Assembly (NCBI GenBank): GCA_963920635.1
Contig: OY987307.1
Coordinates: forward strand, 21,405,735-21,469,734
Source: Pseudeuparius sepicola
Taxonomy: Eukaryota > Arthropoda > Insecta > Coleoptera > Anthribidae
Direction: 5' to 3'
DNA: 64,000 nucleotides
Positions 11,530 through 23,941 of this stretch are shown piece by piece; the stretch's first letter is position 1, and each line of letters begins with the position of its first letter. The position numbers were made by a program, and so were the translations under genes. The notes beneath the pieces were generated by a model, which saw nothing but the letters and a program-made list of their open reading frames with translations, was not told the origin of the DNA and searched no databases.

Positions 11530-11960
11530 CGGCTGCCGCCATGTCTTCCACCCGCCCACCCCCTTTTTTCCCGGTCCCACCCCTGCCTCCCAACCATCAT
11601 CCATCACCCCGATGTAATTAAGACTAGGCATTGTGCGGCCCCCGAACTTCCCGAACGGTATTAGCGCGGAGAAGGAATGGTAAAATCAATTCCCGGCTCC
11701 TTCGTGGGACTGTCGCCCTTATATAGGCGGCCACAGCGACGTGAATCGCACGGCGCCTCCCCGGAGCGCTAACTCAATATCCGCGTTGTCTTAAGTTTTC
11801 TATGTAATTTGCATGGGAGCCATTTTGAAAGCTCGCTGGAAGTACGGGCGCGGAGGGGGTGAGGGGCGGGGGAGGGGAGATGGAGGAAGGGGCGAGGTGG
11901 GCTTAGGAAGGCAGGGGCGGACTGTAGGTGTGAGAGATGAGTAGACAGGGATATTGTCCC
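11530..11960. other. GC/CpG-rich island 3
   Basis: Contains CCGCCCACCCCC, GATGTAATTAAGAC, GAACGGTATTAGCGCGGAG and a purine-rich GGGGGTGAGGGGCGGGGGAG run. It yields long chance frames on both strands because of low stop density. It shares island character with the other GC-rich segments. Confidence 0.45.
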
Positions 11961-12926
11961 CCAAGGAAGCGTCTTTTGGATAGGTAAAATGTGTGTAAAC
12001 CTGCGCGCAAACTGATATAGTTGTGCGAATAATACGACGAGACTGTGTATCCTGTTTACCAAACGACTGTCCGGAGTGTTGGTGACAGTGTTTTTTTGCA
12101 AATAACCTCGTTTATTTTAAACTAAAATATTTGCGTGGTAGTTGGTTTTTGTGAACAATCGAAAGCCCGCTATTATACTGGTGGAGGCGTTGTGTAAAAT
12201 TTGTTAGCTAAAGGGAGTATAATTTGGTTGATTTCTACTGCAGCTTGCAACCTCAAAATGCGTACCCAGTCAGTAATTTATTTCAATAAAGCCAGTTTAC
12301 CCCTATATGAGGTAAAAATTTGGAAAGTGAGGAATGAACTGGATGTAATTTTTAAGTTAAAAATAGGTACATACTGGGGCTGAAAAATGTACCAGTGAAG
12401 TACGTATAGTAAAAATCAGGCAATTTAGTCTATACTAGGACTTCGATCTGACAACTGACCATAACGAAGAACAGCAGTTTCCTCTTCTATTAATACAGTC
12501 GATACAATAAATGCCGTCTAGCTTGGACTTGGTCCTGTAACCTATAAATAATGCGTGTGCCTAATAGAATTTAAAGGCTTTTAGATTTTGTTGTACTTCG
12601 AAAAAACTTCCCTCGCAAATATTGTGTTTACGATTTTTTTGTATTTTTTCCTCATTTTCAAAAATCTTTATTAACAAAGTTCGAATAGGGCAAGAAAACA
12701 TGTTTGAGTATAGCTAATTTGATGTCCCAAAGTGTGCATATTCGAAAAAAATAATTGCATAAACTTTTATCGTTTTGTTTGTTCTGTTTTACGTATTTTA
12801 GGCTCGTTTGCTCATGCGTTATTTCACAACAACTTTAGTTGACAACGTTGACAGGTAAACACGAGAAAATGATGGGTACATTACATTTATAGCAATGATA
12901 TTAGGTATTAGGTAGATATTATAATA
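11961..12926. other. Unassigned DNA
   Basis: No recognisable gene or repeat. It ends at the TA flank of the foldback element beginning at 12,929. Confidence 0.4.
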
Positions 12927-12928
12927 TA

Positions 12929-13849
12929 CAGGGTAACCGTATTTCGAGTCTATGCATGGGGATCTTTGTTAACTTAAGAGATACGAGGTTGGTTAAATTG
13001 GGGCAAAGTTGCGGAATTTGATGCTGAGTAACATGGTAAAAAAAATTTTGGCTGGCCCTTCTCATTTAGAAAATAATGAATGAATGAAAAAACTGAAAAT
13101 TGTCGTTGTCGTTTTTATTTTTTTAAACAAAAACGAATAGGGCTGGACATTTCTAAGTTAAACATTATTAAGGCACTTTTTTACAAGGAATCTAAATATG
13201 ACCTCGAATTTTTTTTCTCGCCTCCATGGACAAAGATATGACCATCAACTTTTATTTTTCTTATAGGCGCCATATTGGATTTTTGCATTTTTGAAAAGAG
13301 GATTTTTTCTGGTTAAAATGATATGTCACACAATTTGCTTTTCTTTGTTTTTCTTGCCATAATATCAAATTAATCGTTTTTGCACAGAGTGCCTTGGAAA
13401 CGTAAGCCCCATAATGTTTGACGTTTTTGCATAGAGTTAGTAAAGCATATTGCGTAACATACCATTTTAACCAGAAAAAATCCTCTTTTTAAAAATGTAA
13501 AAATCCAATATGGCACCCATGAGAAAAATGAAAGTTGATCGTCATATCTTTGTCCATGGAGGCGAGAAAAAAAATGCGAGGTCATATTTAGATTCCTTGT
13601 AAAAAAGTGCCTCAATAATGTTTAACTTAGAAATGTCCAGCGCCAATCGTTTTCGTTTAAAAAAATAAAAACGAAAACGGCAATTTTCAGTTTTTTCGCA
13701 TTATTTTCAAAACGAAAAGGGCCAGCCAAAATTTCTTTTTACCATGTTACTCGGCATCAAATTCCGCAACTTTACCCCAATTTAACCGACCTCGTTTCTC
13801 TTAAGATAACCAAGATCCCCATGCATATACTCGAAATACCGTCACCCTC
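12929..13849. mobile_element. Large foldback element C, 921 bp, TA-flanked
   Basis: The left arm (12,929 to about 13,325) and right arm (about 13,450 to 13,849) are reverse complements with scattered mismatches, separated by about 125 bases. The left end is CAGGGTAACCGTATTTCGAG, and the inverted right end starts GAGGGTGACGGTATTTCGAG. TA dinucleotides lie at both junctions, as for Tc1/mariner-type MITEs. A transcript would fold into a very long hairpin. Related single-arm fragments lie at 1,971 and 29,272. Confidence 0.9.
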
Positions 13850-13851
13850 TA

Positions 13852-14865
13852 TGTGAGAATGCCTCTAAAAGAGAAAACTGCTCATGGGGAGAATTCTCCA
13901 ATTTATTTTCCAATTTCTTCGGACTTCCGACTGTTGCTTCTAACAACGTAGGTATATTAGGTATCCACTGTTTGAATACTTCCACTTCCCCTGCAATTCA
14001 ATAATATGTTAAACAACTATGGAACACTCACAGACTTTGCAATCTCATCGATGTCATTTTCAAAAACTTTATTTTTATCTTCTTTTCTTTATGGCCTTTT
14101 CATTTAATACCCATGTCGAGGAGGTTGTGAAGAAATAGGTAATCCGCCATCTTCGAGTGTCGGCCATTTTGAAAAAATCACAATCGGTTGGTTGCAAGTG
14201 CGGTTTAAAATTGTGTTGTAAGATTTCAGTACATACACACACTGAGACACACACATTAAAAGCGCAAGTTAAAGAAAAGCTTGTAAAAAAGAAGTACCTA
14301 GATATTGACCAAAAAAAATTTTCTGTCATAAAAAATAATTATTGATAAATAGAGTTTCCTAAAAGTTGAACGTTTGTGAAGCTTATAATTAGGTAGGTTA
14401 GAAAATAGTAGTTTTACATATATCAAAAATTTCTTCTTGGGTTTCTAGTATTTTACCATGATTTTCTAAAAGGAAAAATGATAATATTTTACCTTCTCAG
14501 GTAACTTTCACCCAAAATTTAAGAATAAAATGTCGGTTGTTTAAATTTTTCGGAAAATTATAATATTAAAATAATCATCGTTCGCATAGTGCTGAAAAAT
14601 TACCACAAAAAATGTTACACTTATAACAAATTATAATAATCCTCTCCAAATTCGACATAAATATTATTTGTCGAAAAACGGCTCGCTCTGGTTACAGCCG
14701 TGATATTTATTCATTTATTTATTTATTTAAATTTATTTCTAAATTATGATAAGGATATTACGTATCGCAAACCCATGATGTTCTTATTATGTACACCGCC
14801 ATCATTTCTTCTTTATTCATAAAGATTCTGCTGTAATAATTTGTTCAACAATTATAATATATCCA
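13852..14865. other. Unassigned AT-rich DNA
   Basis: A short CA-rich run (ACACACACTGAGACACACAC, about 14,234) is present. No gene was recognised. Confidence 0.4.
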
Positions 14866-14869
14866 CAGA

Positions 14870-15195
14870 AGCCGACTCTGCCTTCGCGAGACACTGCTCC
14901 CCGCTGCCTTCCCCACCTCCAAAGCTGCCTCGCGCTGCCAGGAGACTTTGGAGGAAGGCGGGTGGTGCGTAAGGAAATTCCTTAAACCTGAAGTATGGAG
15001 GTTTGACGGCGGGTGTATAGTATTATGATTTATTTACGCCACGTGCGCCGCTGGCTTCGTCTCCAAATATATTCTACCTAATCCGTCGGTGCCTAGCATT
15101 CGGGAGAAGGGTGAAGTGGGAGAAGATGCCGCTACCTAATTAAGGGAAGGCTTCGAAACGCCTCGGGAAGTCCCAAAATTTGCTGTGGGCGTGGT
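14870..15195. other. GC-rich island 4, homologous to island 5
   Basis: Aligns with about 19,735-20,050. Shared blocks are GCTCCCCGCYGCCT, AAGGAAATT..., TAAACCT.AAGTA, TTTGACGGYGGG, GTATTATGATT and CTACCTAATTAA / CTGCCTAATTAA. Order and spacing are preserved over about 300 bases with no TIRs or TSDs seen. It may be a duplicated regulatory element or an old repeat. Confidence 0.55.
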
Positions 15196-18100
15196 AATTA
15201 TAATACAGTATAAGAAAACTTGTTATTAGACTGACACGCAGAATTTAAGTGTTGTTATAATAAGGAAGTTCAAGGGCATTGTAGATATTCACTTATTCAC
15301 TTCCAATACCTCCAATCTCCAATCTTCCAATCGAAGGTCTTATACAAAGTGTTTTCCTTTGGATTTTGGCAAAAAATAAAAGTAATTAGACGATTTTTTT
15401 GAATGGACTATCTGACTTAAAGATCTTTTGTAACTTTATTTCAGTTCAACTAATTCAATATGCCATACCTATACTATTATCTAGTTAAAAAGGGATGCAG
15501 CTGGAGGTAACTTCTATATTTAGACCGGAAGATATAGTGACAGATTTTTGGACGTGATTTTACTCAGTATTATGCCTTTCAAAGGGCATATTATGTTGCG
15601 TATATTCCCACAATAATAAGGTATAAATCAGAGAGTCATCCTGTGTTCTTCAAATGGAAAAGTTAGTTTCCAAAGGGCTACTATTGTAAGGTGAACTTTA
15701 ATTTTAATACTTAATTTTTCCACGTTTCTGAACAGGCTGCCAACGATAGTTCTTGTCATAAAATTGCTGAAGAAAAGATGGCATACCGTTTGCCCATGTC
15801 TAAGTACCAAGTACACTTTACATCGAATAAATCGTTTAAATAACATTAAATTTAAACTGTACTTGGACATGCGCAAACGGCATGCCATCCTTTTTTCAGC
15901 AGTTTCATAACAAAAAGTTGCATACTTCTCACTGGCAGCCTGTTTAGAAACGTGGAAAAATTAATTATTAAAATACAAGCTTTGAACGTGTAAGTAATTA
16001 AAAAACTAACTTCAACAAAATTTTTTTCCGAGCTTTCGGAGAATAAATCTTCCTCCTTTCCCAAAGATGAAAGATTGACCGATTAATAAATTTCAGGTTA
16101 AAATGTCATGACAACAGAAACAATAGCCTAGCCACCTATGTCTGATATTGTACCCTGTGTTTTATCTAATTATCTATACTAACTTCTCTTTGAATATATA
16201 GTGGCAATAATATTTTACCGAATTCCACTGAACATTCAGCCACACAGTTTTCCTAGAATAAATGCTAGAATAAATGCTGAATCTTTAATTTTCCCTCTAT
16301 TTCCTCCTTCTTTTATAACGATAGTTTCAGCCCAGCTATTGAAACTGGTTATATATGACCCGATTATATTATGATACTTGGAATAAAACACACATTTGAA
16401 AAGAATTACACGGGTTGTTTATTTGCAACAAGTTATGTAGTTGAACAATAGAAAAATAAATATTCCAGATTCCAGTTTTTAATTAAATGATTTACAAAGA
16501 AAATTTGAATTTGAAAAGATTAATATAGAATTTACAAAAAATATTTAATTATATTATAATTTACAAATATTTAATTATATTCAATTATATCAAAATATTT
16601 AATTATATCAATTACAGAATTCAAAAATACTAAATGCTTAAGAGGGAAATAAAGTTAAAATTTAAGTAGACACTAACCCGAGTATTAAGGTCCAAAAAAC
16701 TCTGAGTTAATAAAGTTCTGCACGTGCAACTTAAAGTTTGGAACGCTTGAAACAAAAAACACCTTACATGGAGGTTTGAAGCACTTGGGAATGACGAGCA
16801 GTCTTCGACCAAGCCTCTGTGGTGGCCTCCGACAAAGTCCTAGTTTCGACGGCGACCAAGCCTAACAGTCTGACAGCGGTGATGGTGGCGTAGATCTTAC
16901 CAGCTCAGGTTCTCAGGGTTTTGCCAAGTTCCACTGTTACTGCGTCAGCTTGTGGTCTGCCAAACGAAGGGCCTAACGACGTTTAGATGTTCCGTGTTCC
17001 GTGTGCAGTTATCATGAAAAAATTTCAAGTGAATTAGACAGTGCTAAAACCTTTATATGTATAGTCTGTATAGTCAGGGTCACTGGGACTACTTATTTAC
17101 AGAAGCAATATAGATAACAACAATTACTAGTTAAAATTTATAAAAAATTATATAAGTCCGAAACTACAGGCTGAATTAAATCCCAAAGATACTACAAAGC
17201 ATATTCATGAATACACTCCCACCCGTTATATTAAATAATGAAAATTAGAAAGCACAAACTTGTCTTGACTAACTGCGAGCCAAAGAGAAACGAAAGAATA
17301 TTTGCCGTTTGAGTTAATGACAAAATATTGCAAGTTTGCAGTTTGCATATGACAAAAAAAAATTGAACTAAATGAGGTCACGATACCTTCAAAATGGCTT
17401 AAATTTGCAAAAATATTAATTATAAATAGTTCTGGCTTGGTCTTCGACTAATAATGAAACTATAAAAATATTACGACAAAACAAAAAAAAAGGTCTCCGT
17501 CAGGCCTGGTACATATTGAGTGCCACTTTACCGATACAATAAATCGTGCTTTTGAGCAAAACAGGACTAAAAGGCAGTCACGGTTATTCTTCCTTTTATA
17601 TTTGCAATTATGGGAGAAATCTCCAAAAAGAACAAAAGTGCCTGGGGCAAGCCACAGGTGAGTTTCAATAAATAAGAAAAATTACCAAAAATATAAAAAT
17701 AAATGAAACTCACCTGGCATCTGCGTCCACCTTCCCGTGTCCTGCTCAAAAATCAACAGGTTTTTTCCCAAAAACTCCAGGCGCGCCAGATCAGATTTGA
17801 CGTGAAAAACAGAAATATATGGTTTTATTCCGCTGCACCAAACTACACCACAAAATATAAGCACTCAATATTTCCAAATGGAGTTAACAGGAGGCCGATA
17901 AAAGTAGATGATTAAATCGAGGCACACATCCTTCCTGCTATCAGTAAATAACCGCCGGATCACTTCACGCTAAAGATTGCAATCGGAAAAGGGGACGAGA
18001 CGGCTCTCGCAGGTATAGTTTTGAAAGCTTCAGCATTATAAAAAAATGCCACGTAACACAGCCAATCACGACGCCGCATTTGTCGATGTCCTCTGGCCAT

Positions 18101-18479
18101 CTGATCATAGAGCAACCAAAAACTTCTTCTGTCAGAATTTGACGATGGCTTCCCGCATAGGGAATGGAACCAGACTGGCAGAAAATATTTGCTCTGAACT
18201 GAACAAGTGACATCAACAAATACATAGCGGATTACTTGCTAATCACCTTAGTGCTAAATGTTGGAACGTACCTCCGACTCGATGACAAAGAACCACTGTA
18301 CTTCCACTAGTGCATCTATTCACCGCTAGATGGAAGCACACATACCAAAAGAATATGAATTTACATAGAAAATTGTGATTCATCTTACAAATAACGATGA
18401 ATTATTATTTAAAACATGGTAATGGAATTTTTTAAAAAAATTCCGTTACACTTTGAGAATTGGTTTGGACCTATCTCAC
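15196..18479. other. Unassigned intermediate block
   Basis: Contains a GC-richer part at about 16,800-17,000 and another at 17,940-18,330. There is a perfect-to-near palindrome around 17,649-17,720 (GGTGAGTTTCA and its inverse TGAAACTCACC). Minus-strand AATAAA-like strings and a GC-rich/AT-rich alternation recall LTR-retroelement ends, but no long direct repeat pair was found. An 86-codon minus frame at 17,965-18,225 has no recognised domain. Confidence 0.35.
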
Positions 18480-19305
18480 AAAATCTTATGATTGTTGTTA
18501 AAAGAGTGAGAGTATTTTCGACTTCGAAATTTGATTTTGCCTGATATAATTTTTGTTCTTTTAAACGAACGTTAATTGGCCTACAAAATTCTCACCAACA
18601 TAGAACTTTCCACATTCACAAGGAATTTTTATAAATCCAATTTTTTGAACTTTGTACCTCTATAACTGGTTTGGAATGTTCACATATTTTTGACTTAGAA
18701 ATTTGATTTTGCCTGATATAATTTTTATGTTCTTTTAAACGAACGTTAAATGGCCTACAAGTCTCCACAGCATAAAACTTTCCACATTCACAAGGAATTT
18801 TATAAAGGCAATTTTTTTAACTTTGTACCTCATTAAATGGTTTCGTTTTAACTAGCATCGATATTAATGTATTTTTTGTTTTAAATACTGTTTTGTCATT
18901 AAAACGATTGTCTATGCGTTTTAAGCTTATCTGAAATACCTATAAGCAATAATTAAATTTACTGGTGGGTCCACCAGATTTATTTCTCTATTAGCATTGT
19001 TATTTTGTTGGCAATCCTGAAAAACTTGCTCAACAAATTCAATAGGCTAACTATTCTTCTCAAGAACTTGTTTTATATGTTTAATTTCCTCCTCAAATTT
19101 TGTGTTATTATAACCATTCGTTTTAGACCTGTCATACAAACTTTTAATTACTCCTTTTTTTTAATACCTACTAATGTGATGATTGGAGTTAAAATTGAGT
19201 ATGTGTTTCTTTTCTAAAGACAAACGCGTAAACTTAATAGAAGGTTCTTGTGGGTTTATAAAATTTAATAATCAATTTAAACCATCTACTCGATGTTCCA
19301 TATTG
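18480..19305 (-). pseudogene. Penelope-like element relic, duplicated GIY-YIG segment
   Basis: On the minus strand, frames give MEHRVDG, then FNSNHHIS, KGVIKSLYDR and RLKEHKNYIRQNQIS. This matches the PLE linker (NSNHP...KK.V...L..R) followed by the GIY-YIG endonuclease. The endonuclease start IKIPCECGKFY occurs twice in tandem, once at about 18,690-18,835 and once at about 18,500-18,650. The downstream copy is the more frame-damaged. Many stops and frameshifts make it inactive. It is a different subfamily from the intact PLE at 24.3 kb (PCECGKFY against PCSECSKSYVG). Confidence 0.85.
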
Positions 19306-19440
19306 TAAGTATAGAAAAACGTTTTGGTATCTATAGCCCTGTATCTTCGAAACAAAAGCGGCTTTCAGAAAATCGTCAAATGACAAAATATCCTTAAATT
19401 AACCTATCGAACTTGCAGCTGGATTTAAGTGAGAAGGCTT
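19306..19440. repeat. Fragment related to 50,010-50,090
   Basis: An ATAGCCCTGTATCTTCGAAA block, followed by GCTTTCAGAAAAT..CAAAT, matches the interior of the foldback element at 49.8-50.1 kb. Confidence 0.5.
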
Positions 19441-19734
19441 GTAAAATAGTTAGTTAAATCGCGATTTTCATTGGTTTCAAAATTTTCTATTGTTCCATTT
19501 TTTCAACAAAATTTTGTACGAGTACAAACCCGTTTTGAGGGTTACCCAATCCAATGGCGTAGTCGAAATGTTTATAAAAAAATCGCTGATATATGATTTA
19601 TTTAATTTTGGCGCCAATATTTCGTAGAAAGTGCGGTTTTTGATGACCTAAATTTTGCCGTTCTATTATTATGTGACTTTTTAGGAAGCCATGCCAGCAA
19701 TATCACGCCTATCTGAGGTCAGTCCAACGCAGCC

Positions 19735-20050
19735 GTCCCTGTTGTCGTGAGGCGCAGCTCCCCGCCGCCTCCGCCGCCATCCTGAGCTGCCGGCAGGCAA
19801 GGAAATTACGTAAACCTTAAGTAAGAGAATTTGACGGTGGGGTGTCACGGAGAAACTGCCGTATTATGATTAATTATGCGACGGGGCGCTCCCGGCAGCG
19901 CCTCCGGTAATCCCCCGGAGCGGGACGGTCGGAGGTGGGGAGGGGGTGGGGAGGGGGAGGGGAGCTTCGCTGCCTAATTAATGGTGGGCTCCGGGATGGA
20001 TCGGAAAATTCGATAATTACAGAAAAGATGAAGGAACCCGTTATTAATGC
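19735..20050. other. GC-rich island 5, TAATTA-bearing
   Basis: Homologous to island 4. It has CCGCCGCCTCCGCCGCC, GATTAATTATGCG, a CTCCCGGCAGCGCC patch, GGGGAGGGGG runs, CTAATTAATGG and GAAGGAACCCGTTATTAAT. The last motif is shared with island 2. The 125-codon minus frame overlapping it is chance. Confidence 0.55.
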
Positions 20051-20092
20051 GGGTTCCGTAGAAATATGTAAGCTAACTTTGGTAGATGCATA

Positions 20093-22845
20093 CACAGTAA
20101 AAAATCCGGTGTTAAATTTGACATATATTAGTCCACACCATATCTGGTAAATTTTACACCTTTTTTTTTGTTCAATTTCACCAAATGTTCTGGAGTCAAT
20201 AAGAACTATGCTGTTGTGAATATTTAACACGGCGTTGTGTAAGATTAACACCGTGTTGTGTAACTTTTACACGCAATTTGGTCAAAATGGTGTAATTTAT
20301 TTGATTTGGTATTCCCCTTTTCTTCTTCTTTCTCTCTTATAGTTTTACATGTACTTTATTTTAAAAAAATTTCAAATGTTATTGATAATTTAAATTAAGG
20401 AAATGCGTGTTACTTGTAAAAATAAAATAAAACTAAAAGATAAAAAACCTGTATGAACCAGGAACCAGGCATAATATGTGCTTGGACTTCAATTTAAATT
20501 ATTTGTAAGAAATAAAACGGTAATAAGTAAAGAAAATACTTTATATCAATTCAAAAATATATGAACGATTCCTTACAAATTAGGTACAAAAAGAGCAATA
20601 TTTTCTTTCTTAAAGCTATAAATAAATATTCATTCTCACAGCCAAAAATATTTGGCTATAAAAAAGTTGTATATATAATATTGCACGAATTTGTAAGAAA
20701 AGTGTACCTAACCACAAACACAAGAAATGCTTTATGTTAGGAGGTTATTTATACTTATAATTGAAAAGAGCATTTTCTTTCAAATTCGTACATTTTGATG
20801 CGAACAAACTATTTCGTACAAATTCTCATACAATGTACTTAAGTAACTGTTGCTTTACAGAATTGTCCGTGTGAGACAAAAATAAACTTAAAACGTTGCG
20901 ACACAGCGATTTAGTTAGATAGGCCTGTTCTCAGAAGCACAAGCAGGTCCGAACTAAGTCGGAGCCACAGCCGACTCTAGGAGAAGCCCTGAAGTTGATA
21001 AAGCTGGCAACATGGCTTGCGGGTCTGCGTGGAGTGGCGTGTCACTCCTTGTCAGTTGATTTTACGTAAGAAACTTGCAAGAATTAGTTTTATAGTGCGG
21101 GTAGTATAGTATATTCCTGAGATTTCTACGACGCGGCAGTGTGTCCATGGGTGGAAAAAGACTGTCCGAAGTGCCAGGACAGCTTTTATATAAATTTGTT
21201 TTGTTTGTGCAAAAGTGAAACATTTCTATAAAAGTTCTAAGTGAAGAATCGTGATTTAACAATTTTAAGCCTCAAGATGCCTAGAATCACCGAGGGATGC
21301 TAGAACTTATTGTATATACCTGACTGTAAGTCAAATTGTAATAATAAAACTTGAAGTAGCTAGGTTTTCTTTGCTTGTCGGCAGGCGGTGGCGGTAGGTA
21401 TAGACGCTTGTATTCGTTTTGGGCTTTCCAAAGGACGAAAATTTAAGAATGAAATGATTAGGGGCCAATTGCAAAGACACTAAAGTACCCTTTAAAATTA
21501 AAGGAGCTTTCTAACACAAACATTGTTTAATATTGTTGCAAAAGTTTCTTTACCTAATTTTAAAGTCAAAATATATTTTAGTTGAATGTATTATGAAATT
21601 GACCCTATAACTGCCATTTCAATCACAAGAGATATTATTCTCCTTTACAACAGGCAGTTCTCTGTTCGCTTGTTGTTTGTATTTTAATGGAAAATAACCA
21701 TAAGGGAAGATAGGTAATCATCATTTGCCTGACGGGGCACTTTGCGACAAATTCTCACAAAAATGTAGTTCCCTCCCTTTGCCCAAATTTACCATATTAT
21801 TTGTCGAAAATGTACCTATCCACACCAGGAATCGTATTTATTATTACTTATATTATATTATGTGTATATTTTGCTACTTGTTACTGCTTTTATTGCCTGT
21901 TAAACAATCCTACCTACTACCTACTTACTTAGGTACCCAATTATTGAAACAAAGGTCACAAATGTATCTAATTATAATTAAAAAGAGAGTTGAACATTTA
22001 TTAGAAAAGATAAACTAAGCCAAAGTGCAGACTGCTCTAGACTGCATAGACCCGTTGAATACCGTCCCGCTGCGGCGTTGCCACATGTTTGCGCAGGGCT
22101 TGTAAAGTTTGAGAAGGTTGTGTCGGAGCCAATCAGCAGAAATCAAAGCAATCAGAACAGTCAGGTAATTTAAAATCCGTCAATCAGATTCGCGACTGGT
22201 TTCTGATATCGGTGAGAACAAACTTATATCAACACAGTTGATGAGTATAGGTTAGGGGCTATCACCTCGGCTATCACACAGTACTTTTCATCGTCACATC
22301 TGCATCTTCGCCTGTCGTTTTAATCCATTTGACTCACTATGGAATTTTACTTTACATAACAACACCACTTTTGCACTAGCGGTCGGTAGAATCACTTTTG
22401 TAACTATTATACGCTCCACGTGGTCGGGTCACACGTCACACAAACTGATAAGCTCCGTCGCGCAACACGTTCGACAAACAACTGATACCATGGCTTCGAT
22501 TGCCTAAGATTTTACACCCATAACTGGTGAAATACCTTCCCCCTCTCAACTACCTAACACGAACTTGTGTTAATACGTTCAATTTGACACAGCTTAGTGC
22601 TAAGATAGACCGAATGGTGTTAAGGTGTTAAGGAACCCCGCGTGGTGTGAAGAAACACGAAGCCGTGTTAGAAATATAAAAAATTACACCCCTAAGTGTT
22701 ACAATTAACGAATTTGTTGTAGTGTGAATTTTACCAAATGAAGTTTGGTTAAGATATTTGGAATCCACCAATTTTATTGTCAAATTTTCACCAAATTTCT
22801 TTCACCACTTACACTAAGAGGATTTACACCGATTTTTTTACTGTG
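20093..22845. mobile_element. TIR element L, 2.75 kb including a nested insertion
   Basis: The left end CACAGTAAAAAATCCGGTGT and inverted right end CACAGTAAAAAAATCGGTGT are flanked by TA on both sides, as in Tc1/mariner-type elements. The interior repeats variants of TTAACAC.G.GTTGTGTAA, probably subterminal repeats. It is interrupted by element E copy 2 (20,966-22,121), so its own length is about 1.6 kb. A reversed partial copy is at 38,038-38,545, and a lone end at 28,036. No transposase frame was found. Confidence 0.85.
20966..22121. mobile_element. Dispersed element E, copy 2, nested in L
   Basis: Perfect 8-bp TSD GTCGGAGC at 20,958-20,965 and 22,122-22,129. It starts CACAGCCGACTCTAGGAG and shares its full length with 10,423-11,428, with indels. 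It is younger than element L, which it interrupts. Confidence 0.9.
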
Positions 22846-22989
22846 TAACAATTTGACCAGAATACCCTGAAATTTCATAATAAAAAAATTCACAGACCTC
22901 GCAATGCGAGGCTCGCATCTTATACGCAAATATCTTAAGGGTATTGAAAATTCCAAATACAAATAATTTTATCTTAGATTGATTTTTAT

Positions 22990-23440
22990 AAGAATAGTAA
23001 GTAACAGTAAATATTTTTTTTCTACTCCTATGCTAGTAACATACCTATTAAGTGACGGTTTAGGTTATAAGTAAGTTCATTGTTACGAACCCTGATACGT
23101 AATGACTGACACGTAATAAAAAAAATTACGTATCTGTTCTTAATTAAAACGCAATTATCACGGGTGCCTTGTTAGCGCGGCATCCGCGTCATCATAGCAA
23201 CTAACCAACATACTAATTGTTGCCTGACAGATAATCAGAAGTATAGTTTAATCTATTATAATAGTTTTCCTTTCGTCGAAGAAAAATTATAATACAAAAC
23301 TCTAGTTGTAAGCTTATTACATACTCGTGGAATTACCAGCACTCGCCGCTGCGCGGCTCGTGCGCAATTTTTCCACTCATACGTAATAAGCTGTTTGCAA
23401 CTTTCGCTATGTAATAAATACCATTACATATTCGCTGCAG
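22990..23440. repeat. Foldback repeat J, copy 1
   Basis: Shares long blocks with 58,170-59,570: CTACTCCTATGCTAGTAACA, AAATTACGTATCTGTTCTTA, GTTAGCGCGGCATCCGCGTC, TCGTCGAAGAAAAATTATAA and ACTCGCCGCTGCGCG. Part of the region is inverted relative to the second copy, as expected for foldback elements. No ORF was recognised. Confidence 0.75.
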
Positions 23441-23644
23441 GTGAGCCTATGAGAAATTTTCAACTAGAACGACACGTAAATTTTATTTATTTATTTTTTA
23501 ATTAAAAGATCGTTAAAATCATTTTTTCATTCATAAAATACATAGGTATATTTTGTTTAAATCTAAAAATCTAAAATAGGTATAAGTATTTTGTTTAAAT
23601 CTGTCACTCTCTGCCGGTCTACTAGTCAAAACTGTCAGATGAAT

Positions 23645-23800
23645 ATCAGATCTGGTCAGTCCAGAAGTGTTGTCTGGCATACAATGCATCTAACTTTACA
23701 CCTCTCCCCACTCTCTATTATATTTTTTATTTGATTCATCTATTATTATGGATTATATCCTGTATGTTCCAGACAACGCTTCTGGTTTGACCAGATCGGT
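23645..23800. repeat. Palindromic insert, ~30-bp arms
   Basis: AGATCTGGTCAGTCCAGAAG followed by TGTTGTCTGG (from about 23,647) is matched in inverted form by CCAGACAACGCTTCTGG and TTGACCAGATC (to about 23,798), with an AT-rich spacer of about 90 bases. Confidence 0.7.
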
Positions 23801-23941
23801 AGAAAACGCTGTTTCCCCTTTCACAAACTTTACCGTAGTCAATCTAAAAAATACAAATTGTTAGTTGTTTCACGTCCTTCAGTGTTCATGTTGAAAATTC
23901 ACAGGGATAGGACATAAATAAATAAATGCAACCTTTTAAAA

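Noticed and set aside
16380..18420. LTR retrotransposon or solo LTR
   Set aside because: Composition is suggestive, but no long direct repeat, primer-binding site or pol motif was found.
19874..20251. 125-codon minus-strand frame
   Set aside because: It spans the junction of island 5 and element L, so it cannot be one conserved gene.
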